Origin: Bacteroidota bacterium
GTDB taxonomy: Bacteria; Bacteroidota; Bacteroidia; Flavobacteriales; Weeksellaceae
DNA: 64,000 bases
NCBI GenBank assembly: GCA_023458535.1
Contig: JAEWYW010000062.1
Location: forward strand, 1 to 64,000
Direction: 5' to 3'
Part shown: positions 48,210-57,152 of the stretch, in pieces
Layout of the letters: each line of letters opens with the position of its first letter
How positions within the stretch are numbered: position 1 is the first letter of the stretch
Translations under genes and position numbers: made by a program
The notes under the pieces: generated by a model
Seen by the model: only the letters and a program-made list of their open reading frames with translations
Told to the model about the DNA's origin: nothing
The model's database searches: none

Positions 48210-50387
48210 CTAAGTATTAATTTTTACTTTTTTTCCACCTACATTTACCGTTTCTTTTCCAGCAATGTTAGTAGTCTTACTTCCGATATCCATTTGATTT
48301 TTGCCAGAAACAGTCATCTTATCTGTAGCATCCATAGTAATTTGTTTACCATTAATGGTAATTGTTCCATCTTTTTTAATGGTTAGGACACTTGCACCCA
48401 CTGTTATTTTAAATTCTGTGGTGGCAGTTAGAGAAACGTTTCCTGATTTATCCATCTGAATTACAGAGTTACCACCTACATCAATCATGCTTGTATCACC
48501 GGCATTAATAGAATGATTATTGGTTACATTCGTAGAATGATTTTTACCAGCTGTATTGGTGTAATCCTGATTCGTATTCATTGTAGCATTTCCAGCACCA
48601 TCAAACTTCATATTAGCTCCACCTTGGTCAGTTAAAAATACGGAGCCCTCACCATCATTGAGTTCTAATTTGTTCCCACTTCTACTGCTTAAGCTTTTAA
48701 CATTGTTGGCTTGGCCACCACCACCGCCAACACTACCATGAAACATGCCACCCATAGCAAACGGTCTGTCAGGATGGTTATGCTGGAATCCTACCATTAC
48801 CTGATCTCCAACTTCGGGTATAGCCATGAATCCTCTATTTTTACTTACCTTATCACTTCCTCCTGCATCTGGTGTCATTACTCTTATAAACTCAGATTGA
48901 CTTCCTCCGTTTTGCCAATCAAATTGTACCTGAATTCTTCCTTGATTAAGGGGATCTGTATTGGATATAACTTTGGCAACTTGTGGTTGAGCCTTAGGAA
49001 ACTCGAATTCTGGACGAGGAAGAAAGCCTGTATCTGCGGCAATAGCCTCGAAATAGCCATTATAATAACCTCTGCCATCCACTTCATGCGTAACTTCAGT
49101 AACCATCAATTTCGTGAAATAAGATGTTTTATTGGAGTTTTGTTGACGCATCTCTATATTAGCCACACATCCGGGATATAAAAATGGGATGGAGGTTGTA
49201 CCACTGGTGACGAACACATCTACCGCCTTGCTTCCCGCAGTACCTTTTTGTGATGTGCTGATGTCCATTGAGGTAGACGATTTTATAGGTGCTACCCTTA
49301 AAGACGGGGTTTTAAATGTTCTTTCTGAAATGCTGTAGGCTCTCTTCGCAATATCAGATTTATGATTAATAGCAGATGAACCGCTTGTCAGTTTTTCATT
49401 TTTACTGCTGTTATATCCATAGAAAGAAGGGTTTACATGTTGAGCTTTCATGCTCACCTTTATATCATGCACATTACTCCCATATTTTAACGCTACAGGC
49501 TCTGTTGCAGGCGGCAACTGCCCGAAATGGAGAACTTCACCATCATAATAGAATTGTTCGCCGTAAGCTTCTGCCATCCTTGCAAGATAATTATAGTGCG
49601 TCTCTTCATACTGTGAGCTGTATGATATATTGCCATACTGAGCTGCAATTCGATAATCAAATTTACTCTTGTCTATCCCTTCTTTTATAACATTATCTGC
49701 AATGCTGTTTAAACTGATGGGTTGTGAACCTCCAAAACTTTGAGTATGGGGTGCCGCATCTAGTAATATGGTCGGACTGTAACCAGTAACAACAATATTT
49801 CCGAGGCTTCCTTGATCTTGTGCAAAACCCACTTCAGTAATCACCCCAACAAATACTCTTTCTGGACTATCTTCCACATCCTTATACTTAAAAATTACGG
49901 TCAGTCTTTTTCCTAAGAAATTTTGAGCATTTTCAAGCCTGTGGTTTTCTGCTTCACCCATAACATCGTATGGAAGCTCTAAGCTAAATTCATGATGCTT
50001 CTTAGCACTCTGCACCAATTTAAAATGTTTGAAGGTCTTTACAGATTTTCCTTCTATAACTATTCCTAATTTTACAACACGGTTGATACCAGAAATCTGT
50101 TGTTCAGCAATGTTTTTAGAGTTGTAAATTTTTGATGTAGGTTGGTTTTTCCAAAGATCTTGTGAAGCTGATTCAGGTATATTAGGAGTATTTACCTGAC
50201 TGCCGATAATACTGCCTGCTGTCTGTGCCACACTGGCGATATTTTGTGCTTTTGAAACATTTTTCTTCACTTTTTCAGGCACTATATCGCTCATTTTTTT
50301 ACCAATAAAAGAAGGCACCTTTTCGCCAATATTTTTAGATTGGGTTGAATCTACATTTTTTTTAGATGATTTATTGTCTTGAAACAT
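48210..50387 (-). CDS. vgrG: Type VI secretion system spike protein VgrG (TssI)
   Basis: The protein has 725 residues. An N-terminal 100-residue low-complexity extension precedes the gp27-like base (SGINRVVKLGIVIEGKSVKTFKHFKLVQS; GVITEVGFAQDQGSLGNIVVTGYSP; ETHYNYLARMAEAYGEQFYYDG). The gp5 OB-fold has TDPLNQGRIQVQFDWQNGGSQSEFIRVMTPDAGG and NRGFMAIPEVGDQVMVGFQHNHPDRPFAMGGMFHG. The C-terminal beta-helix spike runs from NKLELNDGEGSVFLTDQGG to KETVNVGGKKVKINT. No extra enzymatic domain is fused, so the cargo is the PAAR-like toxin encoded downstream. Confidence 0.96.
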   Translation of the reverse strand: MFQDNKSSKKNVDSTQSKNIGEKVPSFIGKKMSDIVPEKVKKNVSKAQNIASVAQTAGSIIGSQVNTPNIPESASQDLWKNQPTSKIYNSKNIAEQQISGINRVVKLGIVIEGKSVKTFKHFKLVQSAKKHHEFSLELPYDVMGEAENHRLENAQNFLGKRLTVIFKYKDVEDSPERVFVGVITEVGFAQDQGSLGNIVVTGYSPTILLDAAPHTQSFGGSQPISLNSIADNVIKEGIDKSKFDYRIAAQYGNISYSSQYEETHYNYLARMAEAYGEQFYYDGEVLHFGQLPPATEPVALKYGSNVHDIKVSMKAQHVNPSFYGYNSSKNEKLTSGSSAINHKSDIAKRAYSISERTFKTPSLRVAPIKSSTSMDISTSQKGTAGSKAVDVFVTSGTTSIPFLYPGCVANIEMRQQNSNKTSYFTKLMVTEVTHEVDGRGYYNGYFEAIAADTGFLPRPEFEFPKAQPQVAKVISNTDPLNQGRIQVQFDWQNGGSQSEFIRVMTPDAGGSDKVSKNRGFMAIPEVGDQVMVGFQHNHPDRPFAMGGMFHGSVGGGGGQANNVKSLSSRSGNKLELNDGEGSVFLTDQGGANMKFDGAGNATMNTNQDYTNTAGKNHSTNVTNNHSINAGDTSMIDVGGNSVIQMDKSGNVSLTATTEFKITVGASVLTIKKDGTITINGKQITMDATDKMTVSGKNQMDIGSKTTNIAGKETVNVGGKKVKINT

Positions 50388-50505
50388 AGTCGCTGTGTTT
50401 GATGTTATTTAACCATTAAAATTCAGACGTCTGTAAGTTAACAGATTTATAGAAAGTTGATTTCTAAAGTACAAGCCACTGAAGGAAAATCCATTAACCA
50501 TAAAA

Positions 50506-50540
50506 CCTGATGTCGTAATTATCATAAAAACAACATCAGG
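50506..50540 (-). terminator. Partial terminator between hcp and vgrG
   Basis: CCTGATGT (50506-50513) pairs with ACATCAGG (50533-50540). On the minus strand it is followed by TTTTATGG. It could limit read-through so that Hcp is made in excess over VgrG. Confidence 0.55.
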
Positions 50541-50574
50541 ATTAAAAAATTTTTGATTGTGTGACTATCGGCGA

Positions 50575-50997
50575 TTAAGCGTTGCTTCCGGTAGCTCCTG
50601 GCCAAAGACCTGCATAAGATGCAGTTCCATAGTCAATTGTCTCTGCACTTACTACGAAGGTAATCAGCATATTATTGTCATTCAATGCATCAAAATCAAC
50701 TTCGTGTTGGATGACATAACCGTTTTCCCAAGTTAGTTTGATTAATTCTCCTTCTTCGTGAGCCTTATTGAAAGTAACTTCACCTTTTGTTGGCTTATAT
50801 TTACCGTTCAATAAGCTTTCTAAGATTCCTGAATCTTCAGTTGCTTCAACTGTTAATTTAATAAGTGCATTAGAAGGATCTGATGCCACTCTTCCTGAAA
50901 CATCAGTAGTTCTCGATACGCTGTAGTTCAGTTTTAATACTTTTTGGTCGGATCCACCGTTGAACTTTAAAAGTCCTCTTGAATTGTTTGCTGCCAT
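50575..50997 (-). CDS. Type VI secretion system tube protein TssD/Hcp
   Basis: This 140-residue protein belongs to the Bacteroidota TssD group: LLKFNGGSDQKVLKLNYSVSRTTDVSGRVASDPSNALIKLTVEAT, then GKYKPTKGEVTFNKAHEEGELIKLTWENGYVIQHEVDFDA and MLITFVVSAETI. It forms stacked hexameric rings of the secreted tube. It has a TATCTTTG -7 box at 51058-51065. No sheath, baseplate or ATPase genes are in the window, so this is an auxiliary hcp-vgrG-effector island relying on a core T6SS elsewhere. Confidence 0.96.
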   Translation of the reverse strand: MAANNSRGLLKFNGGSDQKVLKLNYSVSRTTDVSGRVASDPSNALIKLTVEATEDSGILESLLNGKYKPTKGEVTFNKAHEEGELIKLTWENGYVIQHEVDFDALNDNNMLITFVVSAETIDYGTASYAGLWPGATGSNA

Positions 50998-51000
50998 TGT

Positions 51001-51638
51001 TGTAAATTTTTAAGGTTAATGATTGGGCTTTATATAATTATTGTGATTTTGTAATTCCAAAGATAAAACCATCATCCGACTTTTTTTGTAGTAGAATTAC
51101 TACAATTACAATAATTCTTGCTGTAATGTACATCCACCCTAATTTAGGGAGTTCAAACCCATATTGTAGTAGTATTTCTTTAATTATTTGTTAATTAAAC
51201 GTAAAAAATTATCAATTTGTTTCTTAAAAAATCTTAAAGTTCAATTTTCAATGTAGTAGATTTACGATATCTGAAAATAAATGATGCTACAATCAAAAGA
51301 AAACTAGATAAATCTTCAAGATAAAATCCAATAAAAAAGACCATTATCAAATGACTTGTTTTAATTTTTGCATGGTAGATCAAACAATAGTATTTGAATT
51401 ATGGAATTTAGAAGCTTTTCCAATTTCTCTAAATGTTCAAAATATTTTTTTCTATTTTGTGTGTAACTTTGTAAATTTACTTAACAATAAATTTTAAAAT
51501 ATTGAATATTAAAACACTACAATATAAACTACATTGTAAATTTTTATATTCCATATCGTGAATAGTTGAAAGGGTAACTTTTGTAATATAAAAATTTTTG
51601 TGGTTTAAAATTTTAAATAAAACTTAAAAACAAATACC
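51001..51638. other. Gene-free AT-rich region between hcp and the sterol desaturase gene
   Basis: This holds the minus-strand hcp -7 box (51058-51065, TATCTTTG). The rest is very AT-rich with frequent stops on both strands. No repeat of the dispersed family, no tRNA and no clear attachment site was found. It marks the 5' border of the T6SS island. Confidence 0.6.
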
Positions 51639-52415
51639 ATGGAAAATTTTTTTTCTCAACTTCCAAGTCCTTGGGAGTTAATTCAGGATTCTGCATCTAT
51701 AGTTGTTATTTCTATTTTTTTTATCCTCATGATTACCGAAGAAATAGCTCCAGGGAGAAAATTACCCCATATTAAATTTTGGAAATTTAAAGGTGTAATC
51801 GCATTCATTTTGTATTTCTTTCTATCCACTTATCTGCCACTTATTTGGGGTAAATATTTGGAAGAATACAGTATTTTCGATCTCCGTCTGTTGGGTGATT
51901 ATTGGGGTTCTTTAGTAGCATTGCTTCTCTACGAACTTGGAGTATATATTTGGCACCGCACAATGCACCAAAGTAACCTATTGTGGAGGATATTTCATCA
52001 GATGCATCATAGTGCAGAACGTGTAGATACATATGGAGCTTTCTTTTTTAGTCCAATGGATATGATAGGCTTTACTTTGTTGGGAAGTCTCACAATGGTT
52101 TGGTTTGCAGGATTTACACCTTATGCAAGCATCTATGCACTCTATGGTGCTACTTTTTTAGCCGTCTTCCAGCATACCAACATAAAAACACCACAATGGA
52201 TAGGATATATTTTTCAAAGACCAGAATCACACTCATTACATCATGCTAGGGGAGTGCATGCTTATAATTATTCTGACCTGCCATTATTCGACATTATTTT
52301 TAATACATTCAAAAATCCTAAAGATTTTTCCACTAAAACTGGTTTTTATGATGGCGCTTCGAAAAAAATTACAAAAATGATTTTATTTAAAGATATATAT
52401 TTAGATAGAAATTAA
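51639..52415 (+). CDS. Sterol desaturase / fatty acid hydroxylase family membrane protein
   Basis: The protein has 258 residues with about four membrane segments. The di-iron histidine clusters are present in order: HRTMH, HQMHHSAER and HSLHHARGVH, with a further His in FQHTN. This is the fatty acid hydroxylase (PF04116) pattern: O2-dependent hydroxylation or desaturation of lipids, carotenoids or sterol-like substrates. The natural substrate is unknown. It stands alone and converges on the rhodanese gene across a bidirectional terminator. Confidence 0.93.
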   Translation: MENFFSQLPSPWELIQDSASIVVISIFFILMITEEIAPGRKLPHIKFWKFKGVIAFILYFFLSTYLPLIWGKYLEEYSIFDLRLLGDYWGSLVALLLYELGVYIWHRTMHQSNLLWRIFHQMHHSAERVDTYGAFFFSPMDMIGFTLLGSLTMVWFAGFTPYASIYALYGATFLAVFQHTNIKTPQWIGYIFQRPESHSLHHARGVHAYNYSDLPLFDIIFNTFKNPKDFSTKTGFYDGASKKITKMILFKDIYLDRN

Positions 52416-52575
52416 TGTACTTAATTTTTATTTCTCTTTTATAACATCTACCTTTAAATGTGTCATTTGAGAAAGTAAATTTTATCGGAATATACTTTTC
52501 TGATAGGTGCATTAATATAAATAAGTATTAATTTTTGTTCTTATAACAATTAAGTTTCCAACTTTTAAATAATAG

Positions 52576-52603
52576 AAAAAGAGAACCCTAAGTTCTCTTT
52601 TTT
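52576..52603. terminator. Bidirectional terminator between the desaturase and rhodanese genes
   Basis: AAAAAGAGAAC pairs with GTTCTCTTTTT around a 5-nt loop CCTAA, between convergent genes. Confidence 0.85.
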
Positions 52604-52604
52604 A

Positions 52605-52889
52605 TTACAAATTTTCAATCTTCTCTTTCAGCTCTGCCCAGCCGCCGCCGTTGTAACCATCCTTCAAACCTTGAGACTGCAGATATTCCAAAGCTTTTCC
52701 GCTTCTGTTGCCACTTCTGCAAAATAAAACCACAGGTTGCTCAATGGATAAAATTTCGTCTTTGTGCTCTTCAACATCACCTAACGGAATGTTCTTAGCA
52801 CCTTCAATCTGTCCGTCCATCTCTAGTTCCAATGGCTCACGAACATCAATTAAATAGTAGTTTCCAGATTTTAATACGTCTTCTAACAT
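52605..52889 (-). CDS. Single-domain rhodanese-like protein
   Basis: This 94-residue rhodanese homology domain opens with GNYYLIDVREPLELEMDGQIEGAKNIPLGDV. The active-site loop is VLFCRSGNRSGKAL with catalytic Cys57. It closes with YLQSQGLKDGYNGGGWAEL. It is cytosolic, about GlpE-sized, and probably carries sulfane sulfur. Donor and acceptor are unknown. It is divergent from queG, from which it is separated by about 120 nt of promoter DNA. Confidence 0.93.
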   Translation of the reverse strand: MLEDVLKSGNYYLIDVREPLELEMDGQIEGAKNIPLGDVEEHKDEILSIEQPVVLFCRSGNRSGKALEYLQSQGLKDGYNGGGWAELKEKIENL

Positions 52890-52996
52890 AGTATAATTTT
52901 TTATGTATTGATATTACTTTTTCATTAAAAACTTCCTCAGTTTTAATAAAACAATACAAAAATACAAAACTGAAATCTTATAAACATCAGAAATAC

Positions 52997-53004
52997 TATT
53001 TTTG
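52997..53004 (+). promoter_or_regulatory. -7 box of queG, 4 nt from the ATG
   Basis: TATTTTTG, then CAGT and ATG at 53009. Confidence 0.65.
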
Positions 53005-53008
53005 CAGT

Positions 53009-53959
53009 ATGTATTCTGCAGAAAAAACGTCACAACTCATCAAACTGAAAGCAAAGGATTTTGGTTTTCAAAATTGTGGTATTTCCAGAGCAGAATTTCT
53101 TGAGGAAGATGCCTTGCCCTTAGAAAATTGGTTGAGAAAAAATTACCATGGCGAAATGCACTACATGGAAAATTACTTCGATAAGAGATTAGATCCCCGA
53201 TTACTGGTAGACGGTGCAAAATCGGTCATTTCACTTTCTTACAATTATTATCCTTCTGCTAAAATCTCAACACTAGACAATTTTAAAATATCAAAATATG
53301 CATATGCACAGGATTACCACGAGGTAATCAAAGAAATTTTGCGGGATTTGGTTGCGGAGCTTCAACAGGAAATAGGGGAATTCTCGTTCAGGATTTTTGT
53401 GGATTCTGCACCCGTTTTAGAGCGGAGTTGGGCGAGGAAATCTGGCATTGGTTGGGTAGGCAAAAACGCCAATCTCATCACCAAACAAACAGGATCCTTT
53501 TATTTTTTAGCAGAAATTATTTGTGATCTCGATGTAATGCCGGATTCACCTGCGACAGATCACTGTGGCTCTTGCAGAAAATGCATCGATGCTTGTCCTA
53601 CCGATGCTATTGTATCAGACAAAATTATAGACGGCAGCAAATGCATTTCTTACGCAACCATTGAATTGAAAAATGAAATTCCTGATTATTTTGCGGGGAA
53701 AATGGAGGATTGGATGTTCGGCTGCGATATCTGCCAGGATGTATGTCCGTGGAACCGTTTTTCAAAACCGAACCATCAACAGAAATTCCAACCTAATGAA
53801 TCGTTATTAACATTTAAAAAGAATGATTGGCGAGAGCTTACTCAGGAATTATTCTCAGAAATATTCAAAAAATCTCCCGTTAAAAGGACAAAATTTTTGG
53901 GTCTACAGCGCAACATCAGCTTTCTAGATAAGCAGTGTAATAAAGATAATGACTGGTAA
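53009..53959 (+). CDS. queG: Epoxyqueuosine reductase
   Basis: QueG reduces epoxyqueuosine to queuosine in tRNA using cobalamin and two 4Fe-4S clusters. The protein has 316 residues. The cobalamin-binding N-terminal half has FDKRLDPRLLVDGAKSVISLSYNYY and RIFVDSAPVLERSWARKSGIGWVGKNANLI. The cluster region has CGSCRKCIDACPTDAI and FGCDICQDVCPWNR. It lacks the long HEAT-repeat tail found in some QueG proteins. It is transcribed alone, with the -7 box 4 nt before the ATG. Confidence 0.96.
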   Translation: MYSAEKTSQLIKLKAKDFGFQNCGISRAEFLEEDALPLENWLRKNYHGEMHYMENYFDKRLDPRLLVDGAKSVISLSYNYYPSAKISTLDNFKISKYAYAQDYHEVIKEILRDLVAELQQEIGEFSFRIFVDSAPVLERSWARKSGIGWVGKNANLITKQTGSFYFLAEIICDLDVMPDSPATDHCGSCRKCIDACPTDAIVSDKIIDGSKCISYATIELKNEIPDYFAGKMEDWMFGCDICQDVCPWNRFSKPNHQQKFQPNESLLTFKKNDWRELTQELFSEIFKKSPVKRTKFLGLQRNISFLDKQCNKDNDW

Positions 53960-54034
53960 AATAAAGGGGGAGGAAGGTCTCATCTTTTATTACTAAAAGA
54001 TAGTTGATAATGAGAATGGAAAAATAAAAGTGCC

Positions 54035-54115
54035 TTATCTTCTTTTCTGAACTCTCTTAGGAGCTACTTTTACTCTAAACTTGAATCTTTTCTGAGATTT
54101 TGTTGCTTTTTGCAT
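54035..54115 (-). CDS. 26-residue, highly basic microprotein (ribosomal-protein-like)
   Basis: The minus strand reads MQKATKSQKRFKFRVKVAPK followed by RVQKRR and TAA. Twelve of 26 residues are Lys or Arg, with no acidic residue, typical of very small ribosomal proteins. It fills the gap between queG and the TIGR02117 gene, which otherwise has no feature. It is not Thx or L36. It may correspond to one of the tiny extra proteins reported in flavobacterial ribosome structures, which I cannot verify here. The start is the only ATG in frame. Confidence 0.6.
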   Translation of the reverse strand: MQKATKSQKRFKFRVKVAPKRVQKRR

Positions 54116-54166
54116 AAGTGGGTGTCATTTGGTATTTAAATTTAATGATTATTTTGAAATAAAAAT

Positions 54167-54174
54167 TATTTTTG
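54167..54174 (+). promoter_or_regulatory. -7 box of the TIGR02117 gene
   Basis: TATTTTTG lies 40 nt before the ATG at 54215. Confidence 0.5.
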
Positions 54175-54214
54175 CGCTTAATTATCTTTTAAATTTAATT
54201 AACACTCAACCATA

Positions 54215-54901
54215 ATGATGAAACTCAAAAAAATGGCTTTATTACTCCTTAAAATCATTGGTGTAATCTTAGGAATTGTAATTTTCTATGTCATTTGTGC
54301 TGTAACCATCCCTTTAATAGGTGTTCCTGCAGAAAAAACCACTGAACCCAAAACCATCGAAGCATATATTCTTACCAATGGCGTTCACACCGATATTGTT
54401 GTACCTGTAAAAAGTGAAGTTTTCGACTGGAGTAAAGAAATCCCTTTTGAAGACACCAAATCAAAACGCACAGATTTTAAATATTTGTCAGTAGGTTGGG
54501 GAGACAAAGGTTTTTATTTGGATACTCCAGAATGGAAAGACCTCAAAGCATCTACCGCAATAAAAGCTGCCTTTTGGATGAGTGAGTCTGCCATGCACTG
54601 CACCTTTTACGACAAAATGAAAGAAGGCGAAGACTGCAAAAAAATAATGCTGACCAAAACACAATACCAAAATTTGATTCAATTCATCAGAGATAAGTTC
54701 GATAGAGATGCTTCGGGAAAGGTTCAGCTGATAAAAACTGATGCAGTATACGGCGATAACGATGCTTTTTATGATGCAAAGGGGAGATACAGTTTCTTAG
54801 ATACTTGTAATACATGGGCGAATGATGCTTTAAAAGTTGCCGGTCAAAAAGCTGCATTATGGTCACCCACAGATTTTGGAATCTTCAGACATTATAAATA
54901 A
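54215..54901 (+). CDS. TIGR02117 / DUF2459 family protein
   Basis: The protein has 228 residues. One N-terminal membrane anchor (MALLLLKIIGVILGIVIFYVICAVTIPLI) is followed by an exported domain: IEAYILTNGVHTDIVVPVKS, YLSVGWGDKGFYLDTPEWKDL, ESAMHCTFYDKM, RYSFLDTCNTWANDALKVAG and WSPTDFGIFRHY. The conserved His, WGD and CNTWA residues match DUF2459, whose layout recalls Cys peptidase-like folds. Function is unknown. It stands alone; a heptamer repeat tract lies downstream. Confidence 0.9.
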   Translation: MMKLKKMALLLLKIIGVILGIVIFYVICAVTIPLIGVPAEKTTEPKTIEAYILTNGVHTDIVVPVKSEVFDWSKEIPFEDTKSKRTDFKYLSVGWGDKGFYLDTPEWKDLKASTAIKAAFWMSESAMHCTFYDKMKEGEDCKKIMLTKTQYQNLIQFIRDKFDRDASGKVQLIKTDAVYGDNDAFYDAKGRYSFLDTCNTWANDALKVAGQKAALWSPTDFGIFRHYK

Positions 54902-54943
54902 AAGATTTTTATTGATATGATTCGAATGGATGTAAGTAATTTC

Positions 54944-54971
54944 ATCTAAAATCTAAAATCTAAAATCTAAA
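54944..54971. repeat. Heptamer tandem repeat (ATCTAAA x4)
   Basis: Four perfect units lie upstream of the dnaX promoter, in the same style as the GATTTGA tract at 4397. Confidence 0.9.
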
Positions 54972-55029
54972 ATTTTAAAATTACACCCACATTATAGATT
55001 TTACACTTTCAACTTACACCAATTTTCCT

Positions 55030-55037
55030 TATTTTTG
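55030..55037 (+). promoter_or_regulatory. -7 box of dnaX, 4 nt from the ATG
   Basis: TATTTTTG, then ACCA and ATG at 55042. Confidence 0.65.
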
Positions 55038-55041
55038 ACCA

Positions 55042-56765
55042 ATGGAAAATTTTATAGTATCCGCCCGTAAATACCGCCCTCAAGAGTTTGATACTGTTGT
55101 GGGGCAATCTCATATTACAGATACTTTAGAAAACGCCATCTCCGAAAACCAACTGGCTCAGGCACTTTTGTTCTGCGGACCTCGTGGGGTTGGGAAAACA
55201 ACCTGTGCGAGAATCCTTGCCCGTAAAATTAACGAAAAAGACGGTTCTTCATCTGAAGATGGTTTTGCATACAATATTTATGAGCTCGATGCTGCTTCCA
55301 ACAATTCTGTAGACGACATCAGGGAGTTGATAGATCAGGTGCGTTTTGCACCACAAGTAGGGAAGTATAAGGTGTATATTATAGATGAGGTACATATGTT
55401 GTCCTCAGCTGCCTTCAATGCTTTTCTAAAAACCTTGGAGGAGCCGCCAGCACATGCTATTTTTATTCTGGCAACTACCGAAAAGCATAAAATTATTCCG
55501 ACAATTCTGTCCAGATGTCAGATTTATGATTTTAAAAGAATCACGATTGAAGATATTCAGGAGCATTTAAGAAAAATAGCAGAAAAAGAAAATATTCAAT
55601 ACGAAGACGATGCTTTATATTTGATTGCTCAGAAGGCGGATGGAGCGTTAAGAGATGCTCTTTCCATTTTTGACAGACTGTCTACATTTTCGCAGAAAAA
55701 TATCACACTTGCAAAAGCTGCTGAAGTTCTCAATATTTTAGATTACGACCAGTACCTGAATATTGTAGATCTTGCCAAAGAAAATAAAATTCCCGAAGTC
55801 CTTGCGGCTTTTAACGATATTGTAAGAAAGGGTTTTGATCCGCATATCTTTATCGCAGGTTTAGGGAATCATTTCAGAGATTTAATGATGGCTCAAAATG
55901 AAGCTACCGTGAATCTGATAGAAGTAGGTGAGAAAACCAAAGCTAAATTTATCGAGCAAAGTAAAAACTGGAGACCTCAAGAATTGATTGATGCCATTGA
56001 AATTTGCAACCATGCAGACATCAACTATAAAAATTCTAAGAATCCTCGACTTACTGTTGAAATTGCATTGATGCAATTGAGCTCCCTGTCGGCATTGTCG
56101 GGCAATTCTAAAAAAAAAAGTATTTAATACTAGCCCCACTTTTTCAGCCCACTAATACACCAAAGCTTGTTGAAAACAAAGTTAATCAGCCAGCAGTAGA
56201 TCAACAATCTGTTACAAAAACTGATTCCGCTTCGCCAAGTGCTGTGGTAGCAGAAAAAGACGCTGCAACACCCATTCAGAAAGTTTCTCGGCCATTAGCT
56301 ACCAAACCAAAATCTTCGGGTTTAAGCGTTTTTGCAACGCTTCATCAAAAGAATGAAGAAAAAAAAGACGAAAAAGTAGAAACCCGTAAAGAAAATCTGC
56401 CGCAAAATCACTTCACAGAGACCGATCTCCAATCTACTTGGAGTTTATATCTGAAAAATCTTCAGGCAAAAGATCTATTTACTTTCAACGCAATTAAAGG
56501 CTTTCGACTGATTAAAAAGGACGAAAATATCATCGAAGTTCAGTATCCATCCGATACTGCAAAAGTAGAGTTTGATAGGATTAGTGGTGATTTTTTCAAT
56601 CATTTCAGAAGAAAAGTAAATAATTTTTCCATCGAAATCGAATTTAAGAAATATGAAAAGCTGAAAGTGGAAATCGTTACCAAGAAAACCATTTTTGAGA
56701 AAATGGTTGAAAAAAATCCTTTGCTCAAAGATTTAGATGATCTTATGAAATTTGATTTGTCCTAA
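55042..56765 (+). CDS. dnaX: DNA polymerase III gamma/tau subunit, split by an A10 run (possible slippage site)
   Basis: The first frame (361 residues, to 56127) holds the AAA+ clamp loader: FCGPRGVGKTTCARIL (Walker A), YIIDEVHMLSSAAFNAFLKTLEEPPAHAIFILATTE and GALRDALSIFDRL. It ends NSKKKSI. A shift of -1 at the run of ten A (56110-56119) continues as KYLILAPLFQPTNTPKLVEN and on to 56765, the tau-specific C-terminal region with LQSTWSLYLKNLQAKDLFTF and DDLMKFDL. Full-length tau would be about 574 residues. Slippage at A runs makes gamma and tau in other bacteria, so this may be programmed; a missing A in the assembly would look the same. Confidence 0.88.
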
Positions 56766-57152
56766 TAAATATTTTTTATACATTTGCTGAAATTATTTAA
56801 AATTATAATGATTTTATGAATTGTTGACTGAAAAACAATTCTCAAAACCCTTCTTTAATAAAAGGGAAAAAAATGAACAGAGAAACTTACATACAGATAT
56901 CATTTTGCAAAAAACAATCTTTTGGTTGTGCTGCTGCTTTTGCATATTCGGTGTATGTAGGTTATTATCACAGAAATTTTGTGGGCTATCACCATTCTTA
57001 TTGGTACTGCTAACATTATTTCTTTCTAAAAAACAGCCGAACAGGTTTCGGAAATCTTACACAAATTTTCATGCTTTTTTGAAAGAAATTATAAATAAAA
57101 ATTTATAATAAATCCTCCTTGTTTAACTAATTTTACAACAACAAATATTAAA
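56766..57152. other. Gap between dnaX and the DAHP synthase gene
   Basis: A 95-codon frame (56821-57108, TTG start) with a Cys/Phe-rich hydrophobic stretch (FWLCCCFCIFGVC) runs through the middle. It has no promoter box, no ATG and no recognisable family, so I do not call it a gene. It could be the relic of a small membrane protein. Confidence 0.4.

Noticed and set aside
44327..51638. Integrative element carrying the T6SS island
   Set aside because: No integrase, transposase, tRNA junction or flanking direct repeat was found at either border. The structured repeat at 43058 is not repeated on the other side.
56821..57108. 95-codon frame between dnaX and the DAHP synthase gene
   Set aside because: It has a TTG start only, no promoter box, no family and skewed Cys/Phe composition. 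It is described only as gap content.
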